This document shows positions 12,351 through 23,689 of a stretch of 64,000 nt of DNA, in pieces. A program made the translations under genes and the position numbers. A model generated the notes under the pieces. It made no database searches, was not told the origin of the DNA, and saw only the letters and a list, made by a program, of their open reading frames with translations. Source of the DNA: Notamacropus eugenii (taxonomy: Eukaryota; Chordata; Mammalia; Diprotodontia; Macropodidae); contig NC_092879.1 in assembly GCF_028372415.1 (NCBI RefSeq), positions 69,072,800-69,136,799 of the forward strand, written 5' to 3'. Each line of letters begins with the position of its first letter. Position 1 is the stretch's first letter.

Positions 12351-12825
12351 TGGCTATCTGTACCATTATTATGCCATGGCCTTAAGGCTAGAAAGAGATA
12401 ACCATCTGTCTTGAGTATTCACCTGTTTTTATGTCAAGAAACTGAACTGATGAGTTCCTGAGATGGCCTCCAGAGCTATGGTTTGAAGAAGGAACTTGAG
12501 TATCCCAGGTATTAATGTCAGTCCTCCCCCTTTTGCATCCCTTCATCCATGGTACTGGCTAATTTTTTGTTTTTAAATAAAACAATTCAGATCTATTTGT
12601 TGGAATCTGTCTATGCTGTTGTTTTGAAAGTCACCATTTCCATATGGTATGAAAGTGAAAGAAAATATATTTTGGTCCCCATCTCATCCCCCCATACCCC
12701 TAAGGAGAAATCTCTGGAGATTACCCATAGTCTATTTTCCACCCAATTTCATAACTAAGAAAACCTCAAGCTACAATATTCAAGAGTCAAACCAATATTA
12801 TATGAAAGGATTTATGACACAGTAA
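12351..12825. other. Unassigned sequence, no gene seen
   Basis: No recognisable exon or repeat. Confidence 0.45.
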
Positions 12826-12829
12826 AAAA

Positions 12830-13015
12830 AAAAACATTGTGGAAGTCAAGAAATCTACCTCCTAATTCCATCTTAAATATTTACTAGCTGTGTGCCCATG
12901 GGCAAGTTTCTTCACCTCTGCAGCTTGGTTTTCTCATCTGTGAAATGGGAATGATAATACTTGGATTCCCTACCTCTAAGTACAAACATTGAAGTCCTAT
13001 ATAAAAATTCTAATT
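12830..13015 (+). repeat. MIR-core SINE
   Basis: TTACTAGCTGTGTGCCCATG, then CTCATCTGTGAAATGGGAAT. Confidence 0.75.
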
Positions 13016-13359
13016 AATAATAAAAATTAATTCTAAAACAATTCAAATCAAAGCCATTCAGTTTCTTGGCATGGCACTGGTACGCTAATTAGGTTTCATA
13101 GCACAACAGTTCTGCAGACCTTAAGTTTGGTAGATGGCCTACTACTTCTTCTCTCCCACACTTTCTTCAGAGACTCCCAAAAACTGAGCTAACTCTGCCA
13201 ATGTATGCATCAACTTCATTATCTATGTGGATATCCCTGGAAAGTATGCTGCCAGCCAACACCATACCATCCATACATGGAACCATTGATTACATCAAAT
13301 GGAGAAATTCTGAACCCTTGCCTTGGCAGGAGAGGGAGGAGGATGAGTTCCCCTTTTGA

Positions 13360-13570
13360 CTTGAAAATGGTGCAGTGGAAAAGAGCACTGGCTCTGCATT
13401 TAGAGGACCTGGTTTCAAATCCTACTTCTGACAATTATTACCTGTGTGACCTGAGGCAAGTTACTTAACCTTCCTAGGGCCTCATTTTCCTCATCTGGAA
13501 AGTGGGTAGATTTGATCAGAAGGCTTCTGAAGTCCCTCCCAGCTCTAGTTCTATGATCCTGTGATCCTAT
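13360..13570 (+). repeat. MIR-core SINE
   Basis: TGCAGTGGAAAAGAGCACTG, TGTGTGACCTGAGGCAAGTT and TCCCAGCTCTAGTTCTATGA. Confidence 0.85.
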
Positions 13571-13614
13571 ACCTAATGGACAGTTGGTGATATAAGGACA
13601 GATATTATATATTT

Positions 13615-14030
13615 TGTCAAAATGGAGCAAATCCAAAGGAGGGCAGTCCAGATAGTGAGAAAATCGGCTTTCATTTTATATGACGGTCGGCTAATGGTAT
13701 TTTAGGCGAATATAACAAGGTAATCAGAATAGCCATCTTCAAGTATTTAAAGGGTTATCATATGGAAAAGAAATTAAACTTGCTCTGCTTGGCACCTGAA
13801 CAAAGAGTGAGGGCTGAAAAGTCGCAGAAGATTATAGCTCAGTGTCAGGAAAATCTTCCTAACAATATGGGCTACCCTGGGAATTAGTGGGGGTTCTCCC
13901 TCACTAAAGCTCTTCAAGTAGAGGATGAATACCTACTCTTTGGGAAATACATAGAAGGGATACTTGGTCTGGTATGGATTGGATTAAATTAGCTCTCATA
14001 TCCCTTCCAACACCCAAAATCCATGTTTTC
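13615..14030 (+). mobile_element. CR1/L3-type LINE 3' end
   Basis: AGTATTTAAAGGGTTATCAT, CTTGCTCTGCTTGGCACCTG and AAAATCTTCCTAACAATATG are the CR1/L3 3' region in sense direction. Confidence 0.7.
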
Positions 14031-14149
14031 CACAATACCTACAATTGGCTTATCTTTCCCTACTCCTGGTATGTCATGTGTTTTGGAGGTTTTAGAAAAA
14101 CCAGTATTCCCTCTTTATAGATAAAAGGTCCCCTCTTTTTTTTTTGATT

Positions 14150-14285
14150 GGAGTATGTATATGTATGTATATATGTATAACACATATATTTATATGTCAT
14201 TATATATATAGTATGTTCTATATTATTGTAATCATATTATAATATATTATATATATTATGTTAGTATGTTATAAATAGTATTGTA
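14150..14285 (+). repeat. AT-rich simple sequence (TA/TGTA)n
   Basis: Interrupted TATATG and ATATTAT tracts. Confidence 0.9.
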
Positions 14286-15608
14286 TCTGTGGATGCTTTT
14301 AGACTTTAAGAATCTCTGGAGAAGCAAAGATGACTTCTTGAATTTAGAGGAATGTAGGCTAGCTTAAGAGAGGTAGGTAGAAAAGGGAGCTGGGTGAAAT
14401 TGGGCTGCCCTCCACGGTATAAATCAGCTTGTTGGTATAAGTAACTAACAGAGTCTGTTGACAGTACCAGAGGGAGAGAAATAAGAAGACTTAAAAACAT
14501 ATGGAGGCAAGGGTCAAAAATGGCCAAGGATAAATGACTTGCACAGTGGCTTGCACACAATAGTTGCTTATTGAGAGGATGAAGTATGTCCTTTCACAAG
14601 GCACGGAAACAATGGCTGAGACTAAGCGAAGCTAAATCCAAGTCCAAGCACAAAGTTATACTCAGCCACAGGAAGAGATCAGATCAAAGGGCAGCAGTTA
14701 CAGATTTCAGCACCTTTGCTGTTTTATTTTTCTCAGCTTCTGGCCACCTCAACAGCCCTTTGAACTACTAAATGGCATTCAATCACAACCCCCATACACA
14801 CACATACACACACGTATACACATATTCACACTCAGTTTAGTGAACTGCAGCTTCTAATTCAGGACTTTCTGAGAAGTTTTCAAAATAAAAAGGATGGCAT
14901 AAGACAAGGTCATTCTTGTTTTGCTAAATACTTGGATGTAGCTGTGGGACAGATCAAAACATGGTGGGTCAAAAACTCCATTCAGAGGACTCTGTTTACA
15001 TAAGATAGCCTAGGAGTCTCCAAGAGGCTTTTCCTTTGTAGTAAATCTGAAGTTCTATCACTCTCTTCCCTTGTGAATAAATTGTGAAAACAATACATAC
15101 TGAACATTAATGAGGTGTTGGCAAGAAGTGAAGAAAGAGAGGGAGTTGGTGCAAGTGCCAAGAGACACCCTGGGATGGTGATGATGGCCAAAGGGGTTAA
15201 AAAACGTGCCGAAGATGTCACAGTTAGTAAATAGTGGTGAGTGAACACAAACTCTGGTCTCCTGGCTTATCGAGTATTCTTTCCACAGTCTCCTAATTCC
15301 TCTCTCCAAGGAAAACCAGTTGTGTTTTCTTGGTGGTCATTGCAGCCCAGAGACCCAGTAAAAGAGACATCCTTACATGATGAGATTAGGTGAGGGAACA
15401 ACTCATAGGAAGTCATGTAGGAATGCACAAAAGACCTGTTGGGTCTCCAAAAAAGTGAATACCTCCTATTTGTAAAGCTGATGGTGAATCCCAAGGGCCT
15501 GTTATCATTGAGTTCAACTCTCAAATAACAGAATTACAAAAGAAAGAACAGCACATGTGAGAGAGTTTAGAAACCAGGGGGCTCCTTGGGCATGGCTGCC
15601 GGCCCTAG
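14286..15608. other. Unassigned sequence, no gene seen
   Basis: Contains a short CA-rich tract at 14792-14832. No exon-like frame with a known motif. Confidence 0.5.
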
Positions 15609-15691
15609 TGTTGGAGTGCCCTGTAGAGCTCCTATACAAGGCCATGGATGTGATCTGGGTGTGTCTCTGGCAAAAAGCTCTCTTAATATGA
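15609..15691 (+). repeat. Local direct repeat, copy A
   Basis: TGTTGGAGTGCCC, TACAAGGCCATGGATGTGAT and GTGTGTCTCTGGCAAAAA resemble copy B at 16371-16449. Family unknown. Confidence 0.55.
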
Positions 15692-15914
15692 AATACTTAT
15701 GTTCCTTTGGACACTGTCCTAAGAGGCACTTGCTTCAGACACTAATTTAAGCAAAGTCTCACTTAATGTTAGCACCAGTAAACTGAGAGAATGTTATCCT
15801 TCAGACATGGGCTGAGTTAAGGTTTACCTTTATGCTTTCAGAGAAGAAATAATTATGGAAACAAAACTGCAAATAACCTGCTTAAAACCAAGGTTTTTTT
15901 TTCAAATGCTTGTG

Positions 15915-16245
15915 CTTTTTCATTGACTGTTCCCCCAAGCCTTGAATGCTCCTCCTCCTTCCTTCTTCCACTTAATATCTATCCCTCGCTTCCTTAAAGT
16001 TTCCACAAAATGCTATCTCCTGCAGAAAGCTTTTCCCAGTTTATTCAACTTCCCCTCTGAGGCTCCCTGCCTTCTATTTGGTATCCATTCTGTATGTCCT
16101 CATTTATCTTCATGTTATCTCTCCAATTAGAATGTAAGGTCCTTGAGCGAGGTACTATTTTTTACTTCTTTATATCCCCAGTACTTAACATAGTACCTGA
16201 TAAATGGTAAGCACTTAATAAATGCTTATTGATTAATTACAAATA
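15915..16245 (+). mobile_element. L2-type LINE 3' end
   Basis: CTTGAATGCTCCTCCTCCTT, ATTAGAATGTAAGGTCCTTG and GGTAAGCACTTAATAAATGC. Confidence 0.8.
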
Positions 16246-16370
16246 ACCACAATATACCAATATATTCATTAAATCATGTGTTCAGTGACTCCTTTCTAAA
16301 AATTTGTTCATTTGATTTGCTGCATGTACTTGAGTGATAAAACTTCTTTTCAAATATTCTGAAACTCTAC

Positions 16371-16449
16371 TGTTGGAGTACCCCTACAGATACAAGGCCA
16401 TAGATGTGATTTTGGATGTGTCTGTCACAAAAATCTCCCTGAATCATGA
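16371..16449 (+). repeat. Local direct repeat, copy B
   Basis: TGTTGGAGTACCC, TACAAGGCCATAGATGTGAT and ATGTGTCTGTCACAAAAA. Partner of 15609-15691, 762 bp apart start to start. Confidence 0.55.
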
Positions 16450-16925
16450 CCCCAACCCCAGGAAAATTCTAGGAACTTCATTTGTATCTGACTAGTTTTG
16501 TTTCTCAAAAATATTCATCACTTCTCCTGAAAGTACTCAGGCTAATGATAGTATTGCAAATATAAAAAGTTTTATTTACATAACAGCAAATAGAAGAGGC
16601 TCATAGGAAAATCCATATAATGATTAAAACTCCTTGTGTAAAGTCAGTATAATTTGCTTCCATTCGCCTATTCCCTAACCCAGTCCCTCCATGGGGTCAG
16701 TACATCTGGATCCCACTGAGTCTTCTTGGTGTCAGGGACAATCCTTAAGCTCCTTTCCATTTCCGAGCATTTCCATACTCCCTAGAGATTTGGACTAGAT
16801 TGGATCATACTCTAAAGCTTGGGAAAGTCTTGAAAAGGGAATAGAAATACCAGTGAGGAAAGAGCCCCATTACAATTCTATAGTACAAACTTCTACTAAT
16901 TCTGTCTGGTTTCATATAAAAGTCT
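16450..16925. other. Unassigned sequence, no gene seen
   Basis: Nothing recognised. Confidence 0.45.
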
Positions 16926-16929
16926 GATT

Positions 16930-17127
16930 ATATATCAAAACCCCTAAGTATACAGAAAGAGTTCAGGACCAAACAAGGGATAGAGAATACTACAGAAGAT
17001 GAACAATTTTGATTACAGAAAATCAAAAAGGGTTTGCACAAACAAAACCAATGGAGCTAAAATCAAAAGCAAAAGGGGTAACTGGGAAAAATCTTTGTAG
17101 CAAGATTCTCTGATAAAGGTCTCTCTT

Positions 17128-17165
<38 letters not shown>

Positions 17166-18125
17166 ATATGCACACGTGTGTATGTTTATGTATATGAAAT
17201 CCTTCAAATTCAAATGAAAATAGCCATCCTCCAATTAAGGAGTGGTCAAAGAAATTTCAGGGGAAGGAATCGAAGTTATCAATAACCATATCAAAAATTG
17301 CTCCAAATCACTAATGAAGAAATAAAAATTAAACCAGCTTTGACATTCTACCTCCCATCCATCAGATTGGCAAATAGGACCCCCAAAAGGACAATGACTA
17401 ATATTAGAAAGAATGCAAGAAAACAGGCACAGTAATGCACTGTTGGTGCAGTTTTGAATTGGCCTAGTGATTCTGGAAAATAATTTTGAAGTTCGTATCC
17501 TCAAAAAGTCACTAAATTGTGCAAAGCCTTTTACCCAGGGATACCACAACCAGGTCTATATTCCAAAGAGTTCAAATATAGAGATAAAGGAACCAAATAT
17601 ACAAAAATATTTATAGCAGCTCTTTTTGTTGTGGTAAAGAATTGGAAACTAAGGGCTGCCCATCAGTTAGGGAATGTCTGAACCAATGATGGCATATGAA
17701 TGTGATGAAATATGGTTGTGCCATAGAAAAATCATGAAAAGAACAATTTCAGAGAAACCTGGAAAGACCCGTATGAGCTGATGCAGAGTTCAGTGAGCAG
17801 AACCAGAAGAACAATTTATCTAACAGCCACATAGAAAAGACAAACAACTTGGAAAGATTTAAGAACTTTGATCAATGCAGTGACCAACCAGGATTCTAGA
17901 AGACTAATAATGAAGTACGATTTCCTCCCTCCTCCTCACAGAGAGGGAATGGACTCAAGATACAGAATGAGACAAATTTTTTGGTACATGGGCCATGTGG
18001 GGGTCTATCTTTCTTAACTATGCATATTTCTTACATGGGGTCTGTTTTTCTTTTTCCAGTGGGCGAATGAGGTGGGAAGAAGAGAAAATAATTGTTCTTA
18101 ATTAAAAAAATAAAAGTTATATTAA
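16930..18125 (+). mobile_element. L1 LINE, ORF2 end and 3' UTR
   Basis: Follows the element at 1-1305 block by block: the GGTTTGCACAAACAAAACCA block, then ATTTATAGCAGCTCTTTTTG, then GAGCAGAACCAGAAGAACAA. Ends in AATTAAAAAAATAAAAG. More decayed than the first copy. Confidence 0.8.
17130..17168 (+). repeat. (CA)n microsatellite inside L1
   Basis: CA units from CTTTTTCACACACACACA onward. Confidence 0.95.
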
Positions 18126-18435
18126 GAAAAAGATAAATCAAAGTGAGAGAGTAAAACATTCTATTTTATCAAATAACACAAAAATCTGCTTTGAAACAAG
18201 CTATTTACCTGTAGTCTTGAATGCCCAACCCTCTCTCTTTTTACTCTCTCTATGCTTCTTCATCTCTCCATGGTCCACTCTTACTATCACATAAATTTTG
18301 CTATGATTGTTATCCTCTGAGTCAGGCCATAGGGTTCCCAGAAGGTGATACTGTAGAAAGGTATTTTGACATATCAGAAATGTTGAACAGAGTCCAAGAG
18401 AGGTCTACCTTATAATGAATTTTGTTCCATGGCAA
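18126..18435. other. Unassigned sequence, no gene seen
   Basis: Nothing recognised. Confidence 0.45.
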
Positions 18436-18439
18436 AAAA

Positions 18440-18590
18440 GTGGAATTTGGTATAAAGTTGGGTTTGGCATCAGCAGACCTGAGTTTAAATCACTTTCTGT
18501 GTGACTCTAGGCAAGTCATTTTAGCTCCATGAGTCTCCATTCTCTCATCTGTAAAATGGAGATAACACTACCAGCTTCCAGAAACCAATA
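18440..18590 (+). repeat. MIR-core SINE
   Basis: CATCAGCAGACCTGAGTTTA, TGACTCTAGGCAAGTC and CTCTCATCTGTAAAATGGAG. Confidence 0.8.
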
Positions 18591-18607
18591 ATTATGGGAA
18601 AAATCTT

Positions 18608-19981
18608 GAATATTTATTTTGCCCTCTGGTTCTAGAATCTCAGGGCAATTTTCCTTGATAATTTCATGAAAGATGATGTCTAGGCTCTTTTTTTGATCAT
18701 GGCTTTCAGGTAATCCCATAATTTTTAAATTGTCTCTCCTGGATCTATTTTCCAGGTCAGTTGTTTTTCCAATGAGATATTTCACATTATCTTCCATTTT
18801 TTCATTCTTTTGGTTTTGTTTTGTGATTTCTGGGTTTCTCATAAAGTCATTAGCCTCCATCTGTTCCATTCTAATTTTGAAAGAACTATTTTCTTCAGTG
18901 AGCTTGTGAACCTCCTCTTCCATTTGGCTAATTCTGCTTCTGAAAGCATTCTTCTCCTCATTGGCTTTTTGAACCTCTTTTGCCAATTGAGTTAGCCTAT
19001 TTTTCAAGGTGTTATTTTCTTCAGCATTTTTTGGGGTCTCCTTTAGCAGGGTGTTTACTTGTTTTTCATGCTTTTCTTTCATCTCTCTCATTTCTCTTCC
19101 CAGTTTTTCCTCCACCTCTCTAACTTGATCTTCAAAATCCTTTTTGAGCTCTTCCATGGCCTGAGCCCATTGGGTGGGCTGGGATACAGAAGCCTTGACT
19201 TCTGTATCTTTCCCTGATGGTAAGCATTGTTCTTCCTCATCAGAAAGGAAAGGAGGAAATATCTGTTCACCAAGAAAGTAACCTTCTATAGTCTTATTTT
19301 TTTCCCTTTTCTGGGCATTTTCCCAGCCAGTGACTTGACTTCTGAGTTTTCTTTCCACCCCCACCTCGCCTCCAGATCCACCCAGCCAGTACTTGGGGTC
19401 TGAGATTCAAATGCGGCTCCCCAGCCTCAGGGCTTTTGGGTGGCTATTCAGTGTGAGATCAAGTTCAGCTGCTCAGGTAGGGGCAGGGCCACCTGATGAG
19501 GCTCAGTTCCCTCAGGGGTTTTCTGCAGAGATCTTCAACAATGGATCCGAGGTCCTGCCTGCTTGGGGAGCCCCTGTCTGCTGCCGCCCCCGCTGCTGCC
19601 TCCAGAGGGGGCCCGAGCCACAGGGACACCCCACTCCCCTGTCAGCCACCCAAAAAGACTCTCTCACCGACCCCCGCCACCTGTGGGTGGAGGGACCCAC
19701 GTAGCCTCCGGAGATTCCATCCCTGAAGCCTGCTCGGATCCGCTCCTCTCGGTGCCATGCGGCCAAGGCAGGGCTGGGCTCTGCTCAGGGTCCAGGGTGC
19801 GATGGACCTTTTGTGAGAGGTTTTCAGGGCTCTCTGGAACAGAAATCTCCTCTGCTCTATTGTTCTGTGGCTTCTGCTGCTCCAGAATTTGTTGGGAGTT
19901 CTTTTTTACAGATATTTTATGGGCTGTGGGTTCAGAGCTAGCATATGTGTGTCTTTCTACTCCGCCATCTTGGCTCCTCCC
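18608..19981 (-). mobile_element. 3'-truncated L1: 5' UTR plus most of ORF1
   Basis: On the minus strand the element starts GGAGGAGCCAAGATGGCGGA, a typical 5' end of a marsupial L1. It has a GC-rich 5' UTR (about 19365-19981), then an open ORF1 frame that stops being L1-like near 18610, before the C-terminal domain. A perfect 12-bp direct repeat GGGAAAAATCTT flanks it (18596-18607 and 19982-19993). No poly(A) and no ORF2. Confidence 0.85.
18609..19364 (-). pseudogene. L1 ORF1p, N-terminal two thirds (truncated)
   Basis: Long open frame in L1. Residues about 75-200 form a Lys/Glu-rich coiled coil with heptad character (LTQLAKEVQKANEEKNAF, ISQMEEEVHKLTEEN). It leads into the RNA-recognition region (LENRSRRDNLKIMGLPESHD, then CPEILEPEGKINI), after which the frame leaves L1 and stops in flanking SINE sequence at 18516. 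The C-terminal domain is absent, so it is unlikely to be a working nucleic-acid chaperone. The open frame suggests this copy is younger than others in the window. Confidence 0.8.
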
Positions 19982-20109
19982 GGGAAAAATCTTAAAACTC
20001 TATGTGTAAGCTGTTATTATTCAGTTCCAATATCTGTGCAAGAAAATAATTTAATAACGTATTAAATTTTTAAAATGTCCTCTTATTGCTAAACCATTTC
20101 AGGCCTTGT

Positions 20110-20400
20110 CAGTCATTCAACAAATGGGTTTATTAAGCACATGGTTATTGGCGTGTCCTGTGCCTTACAAGAAGGTGGCAGAGTATAGCAGAATGCTGCC
20201 CTGTTGTCAGGCAGACCCGAGGCCAAATGCTGCCTCAGAAACTTACAAGGACGAGGTTCTGCTTCTTCACCTGTAAAATGAGCACTAGGTTATCACGAGG
20301 ATAGAATGAGATAATGTATATAAAAGTGTCTTACAACCCCCAACGTGCTATATGAATATCAGTTGTTATTATTATTAAATGCTTTACAAACTTTCAAAAT
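20110..20400 (+). repeat. MIR-core SINE, with an ancient-repeat end on its left
   Basis: CATTCAACAAATGGGTTTAT, then GGCAGAGTATAGCAGAATGC, CTTCACCTGTAAAATGAGCA and TATCAGTTGTTATTATT. Confidence 0.65.
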
Positions 20401-21060
20401 GCTATAAAAAGTTGACTTTTGTCATTGGAGGGATGCTGATGAGAGTAACAACATGTGACACAGCGCAGGAAGTAGCTGCAGCGTGATGCTATTCACACAC
20501 CTCACAGGAGCAGATCTTGATAAATACATGATTTGTTCACAAGTTTATAAATTAATTCCCTAGCCTTGGACCCCCACCCCCCCGAAAGTAAATAAGTGTT
20601 TTTGTTACCTAGGAGCTTAGCACAGGTGTGAGTCAGTTACAATTGCCACCAGAAACCAAAAAGATGATAGAAAATTCTACTTGGTGGCTAGTTTGAAGAC
20701 AGGATTTTCGCACAATTCAAGTGGACACAAGGGTGTAATAAAAAGCAGTTTACCTCACTAATTCATATCAGAATATCTTGGATTTCTTTCACTCTCCATA
20801 TCTATCTCTCCCTCCCTCTACCTTTTTTAAAATCTCTGAAATTCTTTGACCTTTCCCTCTTTACCTTCAATCTCTCTCCACCTTCCTTTCTCTGGTTCTT
20901 CCTTCCACCTGCCCCCTCCCCACCCGAGGCCATAACTCCATCGGTTTTATTAAAAACAGATAGTTTCTTTAAAATCCTGCCTTACAATTCAGATTTATAG
21001 TGTGAATAAATGTGACATATATTCCTTCCATAGTTCCTCCCCCATTCCAGTTTATCTTTA
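20401..21060. other. Unassigned sequence, no gene seen
   Basis: Pyrimidine-rich near 20790-20930. Nothing else recognised. Confidence 0.45.
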
Positions 21061-21065
21061 TGTCT

Positions 21066-21083
21066 TAGCGCTCTCTAGTGGCA
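21066..21083 (-). promoter_or_regulatory. CTCF-like motif
   Basis: Minus strand TGCCACTAGAGAGCGCTA, one base from the CTCF core pattern CCACTAGAGGGCGCTA. Binding is not shown by sequence alone. Confidence 0.4.
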
Positions 21084-21089
21084 GAGCAT

Positions 21090-21935
21090 GAGAACTACAC
21101 ACAGTCAGTCATCCCCATAATGTGGGATTAAGACAGTTCCTAACAGAAAGGTTAGAGGCTCAGGGAACCTCTTTGGCTTCCCCTTGTGAAAGTGGATCAA
21201 AGCTCCAAGGTGTAGTTTCAGGCAAGTAATGGGGAAACAAAGCCTTTCCTGTTGCTGTAAAGCCTGGACAAGACAAAAGTGGCATTTTCTCTTACATGCC
21301 AATGTGGATCATAACTGGTGACCCAATTTTTCAGATCCCCTGCTTAAAAGAGCCTCCGCTTTTTTAAATGTTTTCTCTAACTCTCAAGCTGTGGTAACAC
21401 ATACATTACAAAAGACTTAAAATAGACCAGGAGCCTGTACCTGTCAAAACCATTTCTTTGGCTAGCAGATGGAGGAGCTTCCATGCATGGCATGACCAAA
21501 ACCAACTCCCTGGAGTTTGAGCTCCCCCAAAAGCATCCCTTTGTTTCCGTGTACACCTCCTTGATGGTGATGTCAGAAGTAGAGAAGAAATCCTATCTGT
21601 TGTTGAAGACTGAGGAGCTCAAAGATTCCCTGGGTTCAGGTGAGCTCAAGTAGTTGTCAGTGTCCTCAGAGATGGGGAGAGAGGGAAGAAGAACAAGATG
21701 GTTCCCGCCATAACTTTCATTGTGGAATAATAGCAGAGGGTGCCAAAAGGGCTGGGAGAGGGTCCTTCTTATTTACAGAACAAAGACCTACTCTTTCTTT
21801 AGCCTCATTCATGGACAAAGATGATTTTTTTTCCCAAAACCTTACAGGTTCTAGATTGTTCCATTAGCATTATTTCAGTTGAAACCTCCCTCTTAGGGAG
21901 GGTCCCTTCAGGTGCATTAATCATGAGATGATATT
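21090..21935. other. Unassigned sequence, no gene seen
   Basis: No exon with recognisable protein similarity. Confidence 0.45.
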
Positions 21936-21939
21936 GGTA

Positions 21940-22145
21940 TAGGACGCTTTAAGACATCACCTCCTGTGATGCTCATAACAGCCTATGAAATGGATACTCC
22001 AAGCATGATCCTCACTTTATAGATGAGGAAACCACAGCTCAGAGAAAACCCTTGCCTGGGTTCACAGAGCTGGAGGCAGAGGCAAAATCTGAACACAGGA
22101 CTTGTTTATTCCAAGTCCATTGCTCTATGAATGATACTGCCTTGC
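21940..22145 (-). repeat. MIR-like SINE
   Basis: TATAGATGAGGAAACCACAG, GGTTCACAGAGCTGGAGGCA and AATCTGAACACAGGACTTG. Confidence 0.65.
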
Positions 22146-22399
22146 TTCCCAGAATGCTGCTAATGTAAAACATGAATTGTTGCTTTGCAAAAGATCAACC
22201 GCCTCCCCCATACTCTGGACAGGAGAAAGCAACAGAATCCTCCCTCCAGCTCTGCCCTGGTTAGCTGAGTGAGACATTGGACATGTTATATAATATCTCT
22301 GGCCCCAATTTCTTTTTCTGCACGAGGAGCGAGGAGGTTGCAATATATGACTGGTAAGCTTTCACTTTTTCTTGCCTGGTCTCAGGTCCACCAGCTCCA

Positions 22400-22680
22400 T
22401 GCCACTTGGTCACATGCATGCCTCTCCCCCTCAACTCTTGTCTCTTCTGAGAACAGTAGCCAAATCAACAAGTAAGTACATGTCAGTTAATTCTCTCTGG
22501 CATCCCCAACACTGTCCCTGATCATCACTCTGCTATAAGCATCATTTCCCCTATTAGAATATAAGCTCCTTGAGGGCATGAGTCATCCTGCTTGCTTGTA
22601 ATTGTATCCTGAACATGTAGCCAGGTGCCTGGCCCATGGTAAGGGCTTAATAATTGTTTTTCTTTCATTCATTCATTTTG
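22400..22680 (+). mobile_element. L2-type LINE 3' end
   Basis: CCTATTAGAATATAAGCTCC, TTGAGGGCATGAGTCATCC and GGTAAGGGCTTAATAATTG. Confidence 0.7.
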
Positions 22681-22689
22681 GCTGAGTGC

Positions 22690-22760
22690 CACACTAACAT
22701 AAGTAGAGAGCATATGTGGCTCATGAGCCACTAATTGCCAGCCCCTAGGGCAAGCCATGC
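22690..22760. mobile_element. Possible hAT-type MITE fragment
   Basis: CATATGTGGCTCATGAGCCA is like the inner end of the hAT-like MITEs at 23899 and 25101. Only a scrap. Confidence 0.3.
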
Positions 22761-22979
22761 TAAAAATTGAGTTTCATCTTATAACTCCCACTTACAACAC
22801 ATAAATTGACCTGCTATTGCCAGGAAATGGATTTCTTTGCCTAAGTGAATATCCCACTGAATTCTAGATCTTTTCTTTTAGCCATTCTAGATGAAAATAT
22901 TTTTCCCTGCCCTTCTGAAGAGGAGATATTGAATATAATCCAGCCTTTTCTGGGTGACTGGGGGAAACACTGCAAACAT

Positions 22980-23115
22980 GCTTTTCCTAGATCACCTAAC
23001 AGAAAAAGGCAGTGGAGTAATAGCACAATGGAGAGAAAGCTGACTGGGAAAACTTGACATAAACAGGCTGTGCAATCATGCACCAGTCTCTGAACCTCTC
23101 CATGCTGTAGGAAAC
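22980..23115 (+). repeat. Degraded MIR-like SINE
   Basis: GGCAGTGGAGTAATAGCACA, then GCACCAGTCTCTGAACCTCT. Confidence 0.5.
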
Positions 23116-23155
23116 CCTCCAAGATTTGAAGTTACAGGGAAGGTGTTGATTATCT

Positions 23156-23171
23156 TTAGTAGAGGGCACTG
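23156..23171 (+). promoter_or_regulatory. Weak CTCF-like motif
   Basis: TTTAGTAGAGGGCACT contains the AGRKGGCRC core. Weaker than the site at 21066. Confidence 0.25.
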
Positions 23172-23689
23172 CCTCATACTAAAGGAATCATGGTCCAAAC
23201 CCTGGCATCCCTAGAACCCACCTGCCCCCAGAAACTACTGAAATAACCAAGTCCTCTCTCACTTAGGGTGAGAGGAAGTGCAGCAGAGAAACAGGAGCAG
23301 GGGTCCTCCAAGGTGGTAGTGGGCTTTGCAGCTGGGTTAGGACCAGCCACAGAGGGGAGGGCAGCATTTAATCCTATACTAAATAGTCTCAAACAGCTAT
23401 GTCCTTAAAATTAACTTACAGGCTTTTAATTGTTTTTCTTACTTGTAAAGTTGCCTGCTGTCAAATCTTGCCATTGGCAGTGGGCTTTCCTCTAGTATCT
23501 ACTCTTCACTTGTCTATTTGTTGCTTCTAAATTGTTAAATGATACGTAAAGTAAGAATAAATAAGTTCTGAGTGAACACTTGAGATACCCTGCAAAGAGT
23601 AAAAAGCATGAGCAAGAATCCTTCAAGTCACCTTTGTTTCTTCCCTTTACCACCCACATCCAATCAGTTGCTAAGTCCTGCCAAATGTT
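23172..23689. other. Unassigned sequence, no gene seen
   Basis: Nothing recognised. Confidence 0.45.

Noticed and set aside
19563..20009. 148-residue plus-strand frame
   Set aside because: Lies antisense over the L1 5' UTR; a chance frame in CpG-rich repeat DNA.
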